NCBI GenBank assembly: GCA_028456385.1
Contig: JALNQF010000058.1
Span: 62,001 to 126,000, forward strand
Length of the DNA: 64,000 bases
Direction: 5' to 3'
Origin: Ophiosphaerella korrae
Taxonomy: Eukaryota; Ascomycota; Dothideomycetes; Pleosporales; Phaeosphaeriaceae
Shown: positions 9,594-20,118 of the stretch, piece by piece
Layout of the letters: every line of letters begins with the position of its first letter
Position numbering within the stretch: the first letter of the stretch is position 1
Notes under the pieces: model-generated
What the model saw: only the letters and a program-made list of their open reading frames with translations
Told to the model about the DNA's origin: nothing
Databases searched by the model: none
Translations under genes and position numbers: made by a program

Positions 9594-11748
9594 TAAAAAC
9601 TGTGAGGCTTCGGTGTTCTCGAGGGTTGAACGGTTGAGCCCTTGGGGCAGTGGACACAGTTGGCAGAGGATCAGACTTTCGTGGACTGCTGGTGGTCTTG
9701 ACAGTTACACCCTTCATACGGGCAGCGAGCACAGTCGGTAGATGATGACGAGGTTGGATTTGAGTTTCAGCACTTGTGTGCTTGTGGCGTGAAGCGGCCT
9801 ACCCATGTCATCTTCGGATGCACCACGCGTGTCGCGCGTATGTGAAGTCATTCCAAATTTCCACATAATTTCTAAACTCTGGGCTTTGATTGCTACACAT
9901 GTAGTCAGGCTCGTATATTATACATGTATCTTTTCATCCTTCACTGAGAAAGTAAAGTCTCCTTTGATAAGCCTCTCAAATATAGTCGTATAACCACTTG
10001 TAGTTGAAAATAGAATTAGCAAAAGGGCAATCATTTCAGGTCATTTGGGTCTTATTCATCTTGGACATAGTGGTACATTGAAATTCAGCACAATTGTATT
10101 ATTGCTAACTAAGCCTAGTCATAATTCACCACATCCTCGTCATGGTCTCTATCCTCCTAATCATCTCCCTTTTGGCGCTTCCGCCTCGAGAATAACCAAC
10201 CGTTAGGCCCTAGCCTAGGAGGGTAGATACTCGTAGTTATAACCAATATACTAAGTACTTTAGGGAAGGAGGGGGGAGGTTCTATAGGTTTAGTTCATAT
10301 ACATTATATATGCCAAGTTAGCTTAAGGCTTAGGCTTCGCCTAAGCCTATAACACTGACCTAGACTCAACGCAGTAGCGGTCTCAACCCCAGAGTCGACG
10401 CAGGATTTGCGGACATCAACGAAACTCAGCTCTCCTCGGCCAACGCAGCTAGTCTCATGACATTATCTTCTTCAGCCTGATTATAGCTTTGATCGATGCA
10501 CGGCCTCAGAGCTGATACAGGATCCGCGGCCTCCTCAAGTAGCCTCGACGCCTCATCGGTCCTAGCCAACGCAAATAGTCTCAAATCCTCAGCGTTCTGA
10601 GCTTTAAGGAGGCTCTGTGGCAACAGGACGAGACCGGGACCGGGACCGGGACCCCTAGCCAGGACCACTAGATCCAACCCTGGATTGGGGTGGTGGGGTA
10701 ATGGACACCCCCATTGATCCTTTTAGAGCCAGAGGGGATTGTTTGGTTCCGGCAGAACTCCCACGAGTGATGCTATCTGCGAGTGCCCTGCGATCATCGC
10801 AGTGAGGTTGCTGAGCAAGCTCAGTAGGGCGTTCTTCCTATCTGCACTCGATAGGCTACGTGGCTCTCAATTGAGTCACCTTAGGTAGGTTTGGGCCTAG
10901 GTATTCACAGGTTAATAGCGTTGAGCCTTAGCTTCGACGTTTCCGGCGTTTTAGAATCAGCGGGTTTATTGGAAAGCTTTTAGAGCTTCCAATTATGATT
11001 CAAAGACAAAGGCTGTGTCTTTGGAGGCACTTATCATTGGTGAATATGAATTTGTTCCTCGTAATCTTCTGAAAGTTTATATTCTAAGGTCTCGTGCTCG
11101 TGGGGAGCGAAGGGCATGTGCGCTAGTCAAGATGTAAGATGAGCGTTGTACAAGTCTTACCAATGCATACAGCCAACCTCTAAGCGCTGCCGTGCAGTCC
11201 GAACTCTGACAGGCATTTTGCCTGATAAGCTGGTTTTTGTATTTTCAGCTCGCTGTCAGCTAGCCACCTGCAGCTAATCTATGATGCTAACGTGGAGACT
11301 TAGGGTACTCCGGACACCTTAATCATGTTGTACACCTCACCCTGTAGCCCACTGACCCCCTCCGACCAGGGTGTTCTTATTGCTATTGGATCAGCCTAGT
11401 AGATATTTTGAATGGGATGCTTAACTGACGCATTAGGAATCGAATGTGTCTGACGAATCTTTAGTCCTTCACTAATAACTGTTCTATTGGCTATTGGTTT
11501 GTTCGTGTAGAGAAATCGATATTGAGTGCGTTGATGCCTAGTTGCTCGAATACAAGCTTAGTTAGAACTAAAAGGCCTCTACCAGAAGTATAAAAGACGT
11601 GGCTACCCCGATAATTGATATTATCATTCCTCAGCCTATCATACGTACTGAAGAGGGATAAAGCTTCTAAACGCTCTTCTTGCCCAAGATTCTCAGAAAA
11701 ACTCTTCCTTCCTCTTTACTTTACATCGTTTCTGCCTCGTCTTCACAA
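9594..11748. other. Gene-poor region with low-complexity remnants
   Basis: No intact gene is supported. It contains a CGGGAC hexanucleotide run near 10628-10652, a perfect hairpin at 10326-10348 (listed separately) and an 83-codon minus-strand frame at 10426-10677. The latter has two Ala/Glu/Leu-rich similar segments (AEDLRLFALA and EEDNVMRLAALA) and could be a relic. At about 10970-11130 a short plus-strand stretch reads as coding (SLEALIIGEYEFVPRNLLKV) but has no start and soon meets stops. Confidence 0.4.
10326..10348. repeat. Perfect 10-bp inverted repeat with a 3-base loop
   Basis: AGGCTTAGGC, loop TTC, GCCTAAGCCT: a perfect stem inside an AT-rich gene-free region. It could be a terminal or internal piece of a small transposon, or a cruciform-forming site. 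No second copy was seen in the window. Confidence 0.6.
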
Positions 11749-12216
11749 ATGCCTGAAACAGCTAGTGTCAAGACCACAGCTGAGGGAGGTAGCGGCGGTA
11801 CCACATTCACGTCCTCCATACCAGAGCCACGAGTCACTAAGCTCAAAGTGTGGGTTGATAAGGGAGCCGGTGAATGGTCAAACAGAGACCTAGTCAAAGA
11901 CATCGAGCTGACCTGGAACACCGGCGCCAAAAGCAGCATTACAGGCAACCATAACGGCACGGCGGAAGACTTCCAATTCGCCAACGATGAGAAAATCAAA
12001 CGAATGACCATCTTTACTGGAGCCAGGGTTGATCAGATTACATTCGTTACGGACAAGACAGATAGTAATGGAAAGGGCCGTACATTCAGTGCGGGCGGGA
12101 GTAATGGAACTGCGCATGCCCAGTCTACAGGCAAGGGTGTTTTGTTGGGTTTTCACGGAGCCTGGAGCGGTACGGACAAGGAGCTCATTTCCCTCGGATC
12201 ACAATTCAAGGATTGA
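11749..12216 (+). CDS. Jacalin-like lectin domain protein
   Basis: This single exon encodes 155 residues when started at the ATG at 11749. The frame has an ATG 23 codons upstream (11680), but the extra residues read as untranslated leader. The whole protein is one jacalin-like beta-prism lectin domain: KLKVWVDKGAGEW, DIELTWNTGA, DEKIKRMTIFTG, then the closing strands KGVLLGFHGAWSGTDKELISLGSQF. That ending is the family's usual GFHGxxGxxLxxLG pattern. Such domains bind mannose- or galactose-type glycans. There is no signal peptide, so it is probably cytosolic. It is intact although the sequence around it is gene-poor and decayed. The ligand is unknown. Confidence 0.85.
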   Translation: MPETASVKTTAEGGSGGTTFTSSIPEPRVTKLKVWVDKGAGEWSNRDLVKDIELTWNTGAKSSITGNHNGTAEDFQFANDEKIKRMTIFTGARVDQITFVTDKTDSNGKGRTFSAGGSNGTAHAQSTGKGVLLGFHGAWSGTDKELISLGSQFKD

Positions 12217-12845
12217 AGCACAAGGTATGTTCAACTGCATAACCTCGTCAATGATAGTGAATACTTATGCGCAGCAAAGCTGACAAACTACATAGTGGCC
12301 AATGCTTTGTGACGATGTTGAATCCTGTCAACGCGAGGGATGCATACTTACTGGGGATATACATATAAGGCAGTTAAGTTAGAAAATCAAAGTTTTACAT
12401 CATTATCACGGGGAAATGAAGACTTATATATTAGCCCAATGCCACTCGAACTACTTGTCTAACGTTCATGCCAGCTGGCCACATCAACTTGTAATTGCTG
12501 AGTCGTTATATTGGAAGTGACATTACGAGACCCTAAGTGAGAATACCTAGGTAGCTTTAGAAGGGCTCAACCGCCTCAAATATGCATATCGACTAGTCTT
12601 GCTCAGAATCGAAGAGCTTCAGTCGGAACCCGTCACTTTCTGAGACCGAAAGCCTTATCATACACTAAAAATATCCGTTTGATACGGTGTGTTGACATGC
12701 CGATTCCCATCCCCGTCAGACTAGCTTGACCTCTATTTTGCTCGATTGAGCGGCTGCTATCAGCAAATGTAGAAGCAACTGGCAGAGTTTTATATCAGAG
12801 CTAGCTCGCCAACCCCCTATGGATAATATGCTAAGTAAATTATGG
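12217..12845. other. Gene-free region
   Basis: No gene is seen between the lectin stop and the second tandem array. Confidence 0.45.
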
Positions 12846-13095
12846 CACATCCGGCAAAAATTCGAGCGCATCTAGTCTATCAGACAGTGTGGGATAACTG
12901 ACAGAAAGTCTGGCGTATCTAACATAATTCCTAGCGCATCTGGTAGAGGCTATAGTATGTCTAGTAACAATTCTTGGAGAACTGAGAAAAACCTGAGAAG
13001 AACTGGTAAAAACCATGCCAGATCTGATAAAAACTCTGGGAGGTCTAAGATAAACGTTCCTAAAACTGAAAAGGATGCTACAAAAACAAGATGGG
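12846..13095. repeat. Degenerate tandem array, unit about 21 bp, about eleven copies
   Basis: Consecutive units of 20-25 bp share a loose pattern near NATCTGGTAAAAACNNTGGGA. The clearest are at about 12938, 12959, 12980, 13000, 13021 and 13042, with weaker ones upstream. Similar motifs recur loosely to about 13300. A 70-codon plus-strand frame (12957-13169) runs through it with Thr/Lys/Asn-rich content and is probably not a gene. Confidence 0.65.
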
Positions 13096-13623
13096 CGTCA
13101 CTATCTGAGCACGCCATTATCGTCTGTACAACCATCTGGGGCATACTTTCAATCGTTCTGTCGTTGTAGCAAGTACTAGTTGACCGAATGCTCAGACAGA
13201 TCCACCACCGGCCTCTTTTTTGAGGATCTAACAGATATGGCAAACTTTTCAAATATGAAAGGGAGCGTATAAAATCTGGGAAGGATCTGGGCAGACGTCA
13301 AATGTTGATCTCACTGCTCATCATAGACTTGGAAAAGTAGCCATAACTTCAACCCACTACAACTATGGCAAACTGGTGGCAATTTGAATATAAATACTCG
13401 CCATGGCTCGAATATCATAATGGAAGAGTGGGGCAGGATGGATGCACCTGCACCGAAGCTGACGCGCCTTTCTCTCGGTCGTGCAAGCGAGACTAGCAAC
13501 ATTCGCGTCAAACCTCGCAGCAGGTTCCATGCATTGTAGTCCAGAAATCCATCATGCCCAGCAGCAAAACATCCTAGCCAAAGGGTATATTCTCTCACCA
13601 TCACAATACATCAACCACGCCCC
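13096..13623. other. Gene-free region at the end of the tandem array
   Basis: Diffuse extensions of the array motif (GGATCTGG-like words) run to about 13300. The rest is the 3' flank of the dehydrogenase gene. No gene is supported. Confidence 0.4.
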
Positions 13624-14734
13624 TCACTTCCCCCGTCCAACCAAGTGCGCATTCACCGGCGTAATCGCTTTCCCCGTCTCCAAAAACGCCTCCACATTCT
13701 CCATCGCCAGCCTCTCAAACCCACTCGCGGTATCCCACGCACCCCCCGCATTATGGCACGTCAGCGTAACATTGCGCATGCCACACAGCCTTGGATTAAC
13801 ATGCGGCTCATTCTCATGCACATCGAGGCCCGCAGCAAACAGGTGGCCGCGCTCCAGCGCCTCGACAAGCGCCGCCTCGTCGACCAGCGTGCCGCGCGCA
13901 ATATTGACGAAGCGACTGCCGCGCTTGAAGTGCGATAGACACTCAGCGGTGATGAGTTTGGCGCCAGCAAAGGGCGTGGCGAGGACGACGCAGTCAGACA
14001 CGGATAGCATGGCGTCGAGTTCTGGGTAGAACGTGGCGTGCACCGCGTCCTCGAGCGGCTTGTCCTTGCGCACGATGTCGTGGTACAGCACGTTGAGGCC
14101 GAAGCCGCTCCAGGCCTTTTGTGCAATCACGTAGCCAATGTTGCCCAGGCCGATGATACCGAGCGTGCGGCCTCTTGGGTTGAACGCCGTGTCTTGTTGG
14201 TGTTTGTGTGCTTCCTTAAACCGCTCTACGTCTCCGGACTTGGCGGCTTCAGCACTCCAGATGAGGTTGCGGAAGACGGAGAGGATGTGCCAGATGGCCA
14301 TGTCGGCGACTGCTTCGGAGGAGGCGCGGGCGCCGTTGCAGTACGTTATGCCATGGGCGGAGAGCGTGGGGATATCAGCCCAGTCGTAGCCTGCGCCGGC
14401 AGAGGCGAAGATCTTGCAGGTTGGAGGAAGATGGGGGACCAGGTCTGGTGTTGGTGTCAATCGTAGATCCTCAATTTTTGGATATCAACGCACCTTCGTC
14501 CCAACGACCCATCTCACCGCCAGAATTCCAGAAGGGACGGAACACGGCGTGAAAATCGCCCCATCTTCGTTCTTTCAGTGCTTGGATGAAGTTGTCGCGC
14601 TGCCGCTCTTCCAACGAAGGCTGTATTATGTTGAACTTTTGCGCAAACGACTGGTACACATCCGGATTGTACTTAATGTTATCACCAATATGTAGAACGG
14701 TATACTGCTTCGAAAGTGAACCCATGCTGTCCAA
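13624..14734 (-). CDS. D-isomer-specific 2-hydroxyacid dehydrogenase
   Basis: Two exons, 14494-14734 and 13624-14444, are joined by a 49-bp intron (14445-14493, GTGCGT...CAG), giving 353 residues. At first sight there is a frameshift near 14480, but the intron restores a natural join (RWDE-DLVPHLPP). Family marks are the NAD-binding GIIGLGNIG near residue 175, the arginine in RGTLVDE, the acid-base Glu in DVHENEP near 287 and the catalytic His in TCHNAGG near 307, so all three catalytic residues are present. The enzyme would reduce a 2-keto acid (glyoxylate, hydroxypyruvate or similar) with NAD(P)H in the cytosol. It is divergent from the MFS permease with a shared upstream region of about 550 bp. 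Confidence 0.92.
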
Positions 14735-15288
14735 AAATCCGGTATCCAGACGCTTGAGCCCGTCCAGGAGAAAGGCAACCTAGGTAATAACTCTTGAACC
14801 AAAACCCACAACCAAACTAGGCTGCGTTGTCGAGCACCAGCTCGTATATGATTGCCGTCCGATGACGCCGTCCATCCACTCGACGCGTGAAGAAGCGTTG
14901 CTCATTGGCTAGACACAATACTACACGAACTACGTTTCCATCGTCGAAAGCAGCTAAGCCGGCGCTAGCAATACATCCCGACAACGATCAACGTCCCGAC
15001 AAAACCCCGTTTAGACTAGCGTACGCGACGCACCACCTCGCCCCATGTCCTAGCGAATCGAACAGATTTCTTTAAGGTAGAGGCCATCGGGTATCGGTTA
15101 CGCTAGTAGCAGTGAATGCAGGCCCCAGATATGTGCCACTCTGGGGATGTGGAGCGTTTGACTCAGTCTGGGGTAAGGACGTGCGTGAAGTGAGATGAAG
15201 ACACTGTGGGGTCGTACATGGTATAAATATGTGTAGCCCGGGCATTACGCCGGCGCATGTTTGACTATCTGCATATCGGATTGCGAAT
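14735..15288. promoter_or_regulatory. Shared divergent promoter region
   Basis: It separates the minus-strand dehydrogenase from the plus-strand MFS permease, so it should contain both promoters. No specific factor site is claimed. Confidence 0.4.
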
Positions 15289-16900
15289 ATGGGTGTCGAC
15301 AAGGTGTCTCTAAAGCCGGTCCATGACAAGCAGGAGATCCACCTCTCGGACACCACCGCAGATGAATATCTCTCCTCCCTTTCAGACTCCGCGCGCGCTG
15401 AGGAGGAGAAGGCGCTTGTGCGGAAAGTCGATGCTAGGATGATGCCGCTGATGATGTTGATTTGTATGCCCCCAATTCAAGCCCTTTCACCAATTATTCA
15501 CCACCGCAGATATCCTCAACTACCTCGACCGCAACAACATTGCGACTGCGCGCCTGGGTACATTTGAAAAAGACATCAATCTCCATGGCACGCAATACAA
15601 CACCATCATCTCTATCTTCTTCGTCGGCTACATCCTCACACAGATCCCGACAAACATGATCCTCAACAAAGTGAGGCCGTCTATCTTCCTGCCGACAATC
15701 ATGTGCATGTGGGCAGCTGTTAGTGCAGCGACGGGCGCGGTGCAGAACTACAAGGGCATGATTGTTCTGCGCTTCATGCTTGGCTTTGTGGAGGCGCCGT
15801 TTTTTCCTGGGGCGTTGTATCTGTTCAGCTCGTGGTATACGAAACGCGAGCTGGCGAAACGCATTAGCATCTTGTACGCCGCGGGCCAGATGGCAGGCGC
15901 TTTTGGAGGACTGATAGGCGCGGCGATTATGCAGGGGATGGACGGCAAGGCTGGGTTGCCTGCGTGGCGGTGGTATGCATATTCTCATCTCGATATTTTG
16001 CTGCGCAGGCTAATGAGGGGTAGGTTATTCATCATCGAGGGCGCCGCTACATTTCCCGTCGCGCTACTCACTATCTAGGTATTGCCAGATTACCCGGCGA
16101 CAACGAAGTGGCTGACACCCCAGGAACGGGCCCTCGCTGTGCTGCGCATCGCGGAAGAAGCGAACCAAGAAGATAATAGGTTTGAAGTGTCGTCGCTGCA
16201 GGGCCTGAAAATGGCGTTTACCGATCCGGCTTTGTATTTGATTTGGTTCATGCAGCTTGGTCTCAACACCGCTGCATCATTCATCAATTTCTTCCCAACA
16301 ATTGTGCAGACGCTAGGCTACCCACGGACTGAAACGCTACTTCTTTCTGCCCCGCCATACGTCTTTGCTGCGATCTTGGGGATCACGAATTCGTGGCACA
16401 GTGATAAGACGAAGGAGCGGTATTGGCATGTTGTATGGCCGCAGGTCTTTTGCAGCATTGGATTCATCATTTCGGCTACGACGTTGAATTTGCCGGCGCG
16501 CTATACGGCGACTTTTATGATGATGTCGGTGTATGGCTCATTCGGGTGCATTTTGTCGTGGGTGTCAACCAGTCTTCCGCGTCCGCCGCCAAAGCGCGCA
16601 GTCGCATATGCGGTTGTGAATGCAGGGTCGAATTTGGCATCCATCTATGCATCGTATTTTTATCCAAAGAGTCAAGGCCCGCGGTATTGGCAGGCAAATG
16701 TTGCAAATGTAGCGTTTTCCAGCGCCTGCATTTTGCTGGCTACTGTACTGAGGTTTTATCTGAGTTGGAGGAATAGGCAGCTTGATAGGGCTGGTAGCGA
16801 GGATGCCCAAGACGGATATTGTGGGCCAGAGGATGGGTCCAAAGCGGCGCTGTTGGCTTCGAGGTGGCAGTGTGACCAGGCTTATCGGTTTACCGTTTGA
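15289..16900 (+). pseudogene. MFS permease of the allantoate permease (Dal5-like) type with an in-frame stop
   Basis: Three exons can be joined: 15289-15463, 15510-15972 and 16024-16900, with introns of 46 and 51 bp. The product would be a 12-helix anion:cation symporter-type carrier for organic anions such as allantoate, ureidosuccinate or nicotinate. Recognisable parts are YLDRNNIATARLGTFEKD after helix 1, FVGYILTQIPTN, LRFMLGFVEAPFFPGALY, the central loop with LPDYPATTKWLTPQERA, and the tail SRWQCDQAYRFTV. TAG at 16076-16078 falls in the hydrophobic end of helix 6 just before VLPDYP, and no splice variant removes it without breaking the frame. TGG to TAG is the simplest origin. Everything after the stop is intact, so it is a recently inactivated allele, a sequencing error, or a read-through case. 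Confidence 0.8.
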
Positions 16901-17868
16901 TGAATCGATACAGCCGCGCGCGAGATGTGCTGTAGTTACCCTTCAAGTACATCGATCTTCCAACCTCGATCCTGCTCTTCGTCTGAACAGACTTCCGACA
17001 ACCCCCGAAGTTCAATAAATCATACAGCCTGCAATAACCCCAACCTGCAGCCAAAGTTTCACCAATCCCACACACCTAAGCGAACACTTCATGAAACACC
17101 AAAATCGCCCTTACAAGCGGTGTGTATGAAAAATGCAATCAATGTACTGCATAAGCGGTGTGTATGAACACTGTAACAGACAAAGAAGTTGCCGTAGATA
17201 GGTATTCAACCCAAGTTTCGAATGTGCACGTCAAATGCGATGGAGCACTACTAGATATAGTTTAGCGCAATGTACTCCCAGCCCCCTCTCGAGACTAAGC
17301 CAATCTCGATCTTGAGTGACGTGAGGTGGGGGTATGCCTACAGCAACCCCAGCCACTGAAAGAAAAGTTGGAAGCGCCGTGCGACGGTCACGCAACAGAT
17401 CCACGTGGGCGTGCAATTTTGATTCTGTGCGCTTCGAAGCGCTTCGGTGAGGGGAACGGGTCCACATGACGTGGCGGAAAATTCAATTCCAAGGTCGCAG
17501 CAACGGTCCGATCGAGGGCGGCCGCGGAATCAAAGGCAAGTTTGGAACGAAAGAATGATGTGGGTAAACATATGATTGATTTTAATCGAGTAAGATATCT
17601 CTGATTACTGCATTTAAGCATGGAGTGGTGTTGGGGAAAACGACAAGTGGGGAAGGGAAGTAAAGTGGGGGATATCATGCATCCATAACGCGAAGCTAGG
17701 GTGAATAAGAAAGAAGATTAGGATATCGATGGATGACGATTCTGATCCCATTAACATAAGAAAGGAAATGCGTAAGTGGAGAGAGTTGGTTTATCAATAA
17801 TACAGTCATGGGAAACGTTTCACATCAACCCAGCTTTTATAGGGGCGTGGGCGTAAATGGAGAAAGGT
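16901..17868. other. Intergenic region
   Basis: No gene is supported. A 16-base direct repeat (AAGCGGTGTGTATGAA) occurs at 17115-17130 and 17153-17168. It is the shared 3' flank of the permease and the minus-strand gene ending at 17869. Confidence 0.45.
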
Positions 17869-19785
17869 TTACTCCTGCTGTACCATCCAACTCCTGAATG
17901 CTTTTGCTTTGCTGGTTGCGCCGACGCCGGCTTTGGAATCCATGTGGCTTGCTGCAGAATAGGCTTCGACGACGCTCATGGCGCCGGTTTCTTCTTGGTC
18001 ATCAAAGGGAATAAGATCCAAGAATTGCCAGAGGGTGATGGAGCCGAGTTTAACGTGCGCTTGAACTACGTAGTCGGTGTTTACTACATCTGGTATCGTT
18101 CTTGATACCAAGTCCCATCCGACGGCGGTAGAAGAAGCTTGGCGAGCGAGGAGGCGCTCGCTGGAGGCGAGGACGAGGAAGGCTTTCCCAACAGCGGCTT
18201 TGGTCGTCGTGTGGTCCTGGGAAACTTCGAGGACCTCAAGGAAATCGTCCAGGGAGGCAGTGCCGATGAATGTGTGTCGGTGCTTGTACTCGAGGTCGCG
18301 CTCTTTCTGGCGCAAGGTAGCTGCTGGGCCGGACTTTTCTGGTGCGCGGGTGCGTGGCGTTCGAGGAGTTTTTGGTGTTTGAGGAGGAGTATCGAGTAGA
18401 GTTCCGAACTTGGAGCGCTGGAGACCTTCGGCTTGTGCTATGGCGCCTTTGATGGGAATGCCGAGGGAGATTCTGCGCTCCTGCGCGGTGGTAGGGCGCT
18501 CAGGTTTGGAGGGGTTGGCCTGCAATTGCAAAAGGCCTTCGTTTGTTTTGGTTCGAGCGCGAAGAGGTAATGAGGCCCTCTTCGCACTCCTAAAATTGGG
18601 CTCAGTGGATGGGGCGCGCGAATGGCGGGCGCGCCTTTGGTTGGGAGCTGGTGTAGCATCAGGTCTGGATGAGCGATCATCATCGAAGTTGAAATAATCC
18701 GGGGAGCCCTCGAGAGCAGAGAGAGCTCGTGATCGATCCAGCGATAGAGCCTCCGGCTCCTCGAAAAGGGTGGAGTCTGAAGTGGGAGAAAAGGATTCGC
18801 CGTCTGGCCGGGCGCGGGGGTGGGCGAATTTGATGGCGTTTTCGGTTGGCGGCACCCATTGAACGCTCGACTGTGACATTGACCGATGTCGAACTCTGGT
18901 ACCGGACAGGGCCTGGTCAGACTCGCTGGTGGGAGAGAAGGACTGAGGCGAGCCGGGCGGCTGGCGGGTGTTGTCGTGCCCACCGGCGTTCTTGAGTGCG
19001 GCGAAGATACCGCTATCCCCGCGATCGAGGTAGAGCAGTCCCATTCTCCACATACTCGGTCGTGGTTGATGCGAGATCCTGCCGCGAGGGAGTCCAGAGG
19101 CGTCACAGTCGGCGGGTGGTGATGTTTGGGTGGGCGATGCAGGAGCAGAGTCAGAGCCGTGGTGTGCCGCTCGTGCAGAAATGGAATTAGCAGACTTAGC
19201 AGATTTAGCACAACAAGGCGAGGCGGCCGGATAGGGTTGGGGTGGGCCTGTGCCAATAATATCCGCCGGCTCACCGCCATTTCCGTGCTGGGAGGAAATT
19301 CTTGCTGAAGGGGACAAGTCGGCGCAAGCTCGCGTCCTAGGCCGCTGGGCACCAATCAATGCAGGTGGTTTGTCTTGAAACGAGACTTGCAAATGATCGG
19401 CGTGACGTTGGAGGCGATGATGAGCCTGAGGCGGACGTAGCATGGTGTCGCAGCCCGGTTGATCCCGGCGCCGGAGGGCCTCGTTAGCCAAGGTGCAGCG
19501 TACCATGGCCGCTTTCTTCATGGGAGCCCGAGCCCAGGGGGCAATGACGACGTGGGCGTTGTTGTTGTTGTTGTTGTTATTATTATTAGTGTTTTTGTTG
19601 TTCTTGTTCTTGTTGATGATAGTCCCCTCACGCGATGAGGTGAGGATCACGCGTACTTCAGCGTCCTGCGAGCACACGACCATGTAGTCGTTGAGCAGTC
19701 GCAGAGCCAGTGTCGCCAGGTGGTTAAGCAACAATGAGCCGGCCCGGAAGGCGTAATGCAGCTGCACGATGAAGCCCATCTGCAC
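17869..19785 (-). CDS. Ser/Pro-rich protein of unknown function
   Basis: A single open frame of 638 codons. Residues 1-55 look partly hydrophobic (MQMGFIVQLHYAF, LLLNHLATLALRLL). A low-complexity Asn run encoded by AAC/AAT repeats follows near residues 57-76. Then comes a long Ser/Pro/Arg-rich, probably disordered part with many SP/TP sites (TPPQTPKTPRTPRT near 475) that could be phosphorylated. The last 150 residues are ordered (HRHTFIGTASLDDFLEVLEVS, KAFLVLASSERLLARQA, ITLWQFLDLIPFDDQEE) and are the likely conserved domain. I do not recognise the family. The true start is uncertain: in-frame Met codons near residues 87 and 93 are alternatives, and an intron near the 5' end is possible. Confidence 0.65.
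   Translation of the reverse strand: MQMGFIVQLHYAFRAGSLLLNHLATLALRLLNDYMVVCSQDAEVRVILTSSREGTIINKNKNNKNTNNNNNNNNNNAHVVIAPWARAPMKKAAMVRCTLANEALRRRDQPGCDTMLRPPQAHHRLQRHADHLQVSFQDKPPALIGAQRPRTRACADLSPSARISSQHGNGGEPADIIGTGPPQPYPAASPCCAKSAKSANSISARAAHHGSDSAPASPTQTSPPADCDASGLPRGRISHQPRPSMWRMGLLYLDRGDSGIFAALKNAGGHDNTRQPPGSPQSFSPTSESDQALSGTRVRHRSMSQSSVQWVPPTENAIKFAHPRARPDGESFSPTSDSTLFEEPEALSLDRSRALSALEGSPDYFNFDDDRSSRPDATPAPNQRRARHSRAPSTEPNFRSAKRASLPLRARTKTNEGLLQLQANPSKPERPTTAQERRISLGIPIKGAIAQAEGLQRSKFGTLLDTPPQTPKTPRTPRTRAPEKSGPAATLRQKERDLEYKHRHTFIGTASLDDFLEVLEVSQDHTTTKAAVGKAFLVLASSERLLARQASSTAVGWDLVSRTIPDVVNTDYVVQAHVKLGSITLWQFLDLIPFDDQEETGAMSVVEAYSAASHMDSKAGVGATSKAKAFRSWMVQQE
19558..19620. repeat. GTT/AAC trinucleotide microsatellite in a coding region
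   Basis: A run of GTT and near-GTT codons on the plus strand encodes poly-Asn on the minus strand in the Ser/Pro-rich protein gene. It is likely to vary in length between strains. Confidence 0.8.
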
Positions 19786-20118
19786 CGCCGGTTGGGGATC
19801 GCATTGCGCAATAGCAAACGATCAGAGCGAGTCCTGGGGGGGGTGTAAGTAAGGCTAATGAACGGCCTAGATTGTTGTGGATTGCGAGCAACCTACTGAT
19901 GGACGGCCTGGTGGTGTCGTGAGACCTCGACGCTGGGCTTTGTTCTCTGGGAAACGTTGGAATGTTGACAGCAGCTAGGGCCACCGTGCTACCACCACCA
20001 CGCTCATGTCGGCCACCACGATCACAATATAGGGAAGTAAGATGATCATAGTGCAGGAAAGCAATTCTAGAACGCGACATTTTCTCATTATTTGCCACCC
20101 ACCATCCACACCCGAGCT
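19786..20118. other. Intergenic region
   Basis: Between two minus-strand genes. It should hold the promoter of the Ser/Pro-rich protein gene and the 3' end of the zinc-finger gene. No gene is seen. Confidence 0.4.

Noticed and set aside
14445..14493. Apparent frameshift in the D-2-hydroxyacid dehydrogenase gene
   Set aside because: A 49-bp GTGCGT...CAG intron restores the frame and gives a natural family sequence, so the gene is intact.
18438..19355. 305-codon minus-strand frame inside the Ser/Pro-rich gene
   Set aside because: It overlaps the longer same-strand frame in another phase and is Pro/His/Arg-rich as expected of a shifted frame of a low-complexity gene.
19558..19620. AAC/GTT repeat as a possible CRISPR-like or satellite array
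   Set aside because: It is a simple trinucleotide microsatellite that codes for Asn.
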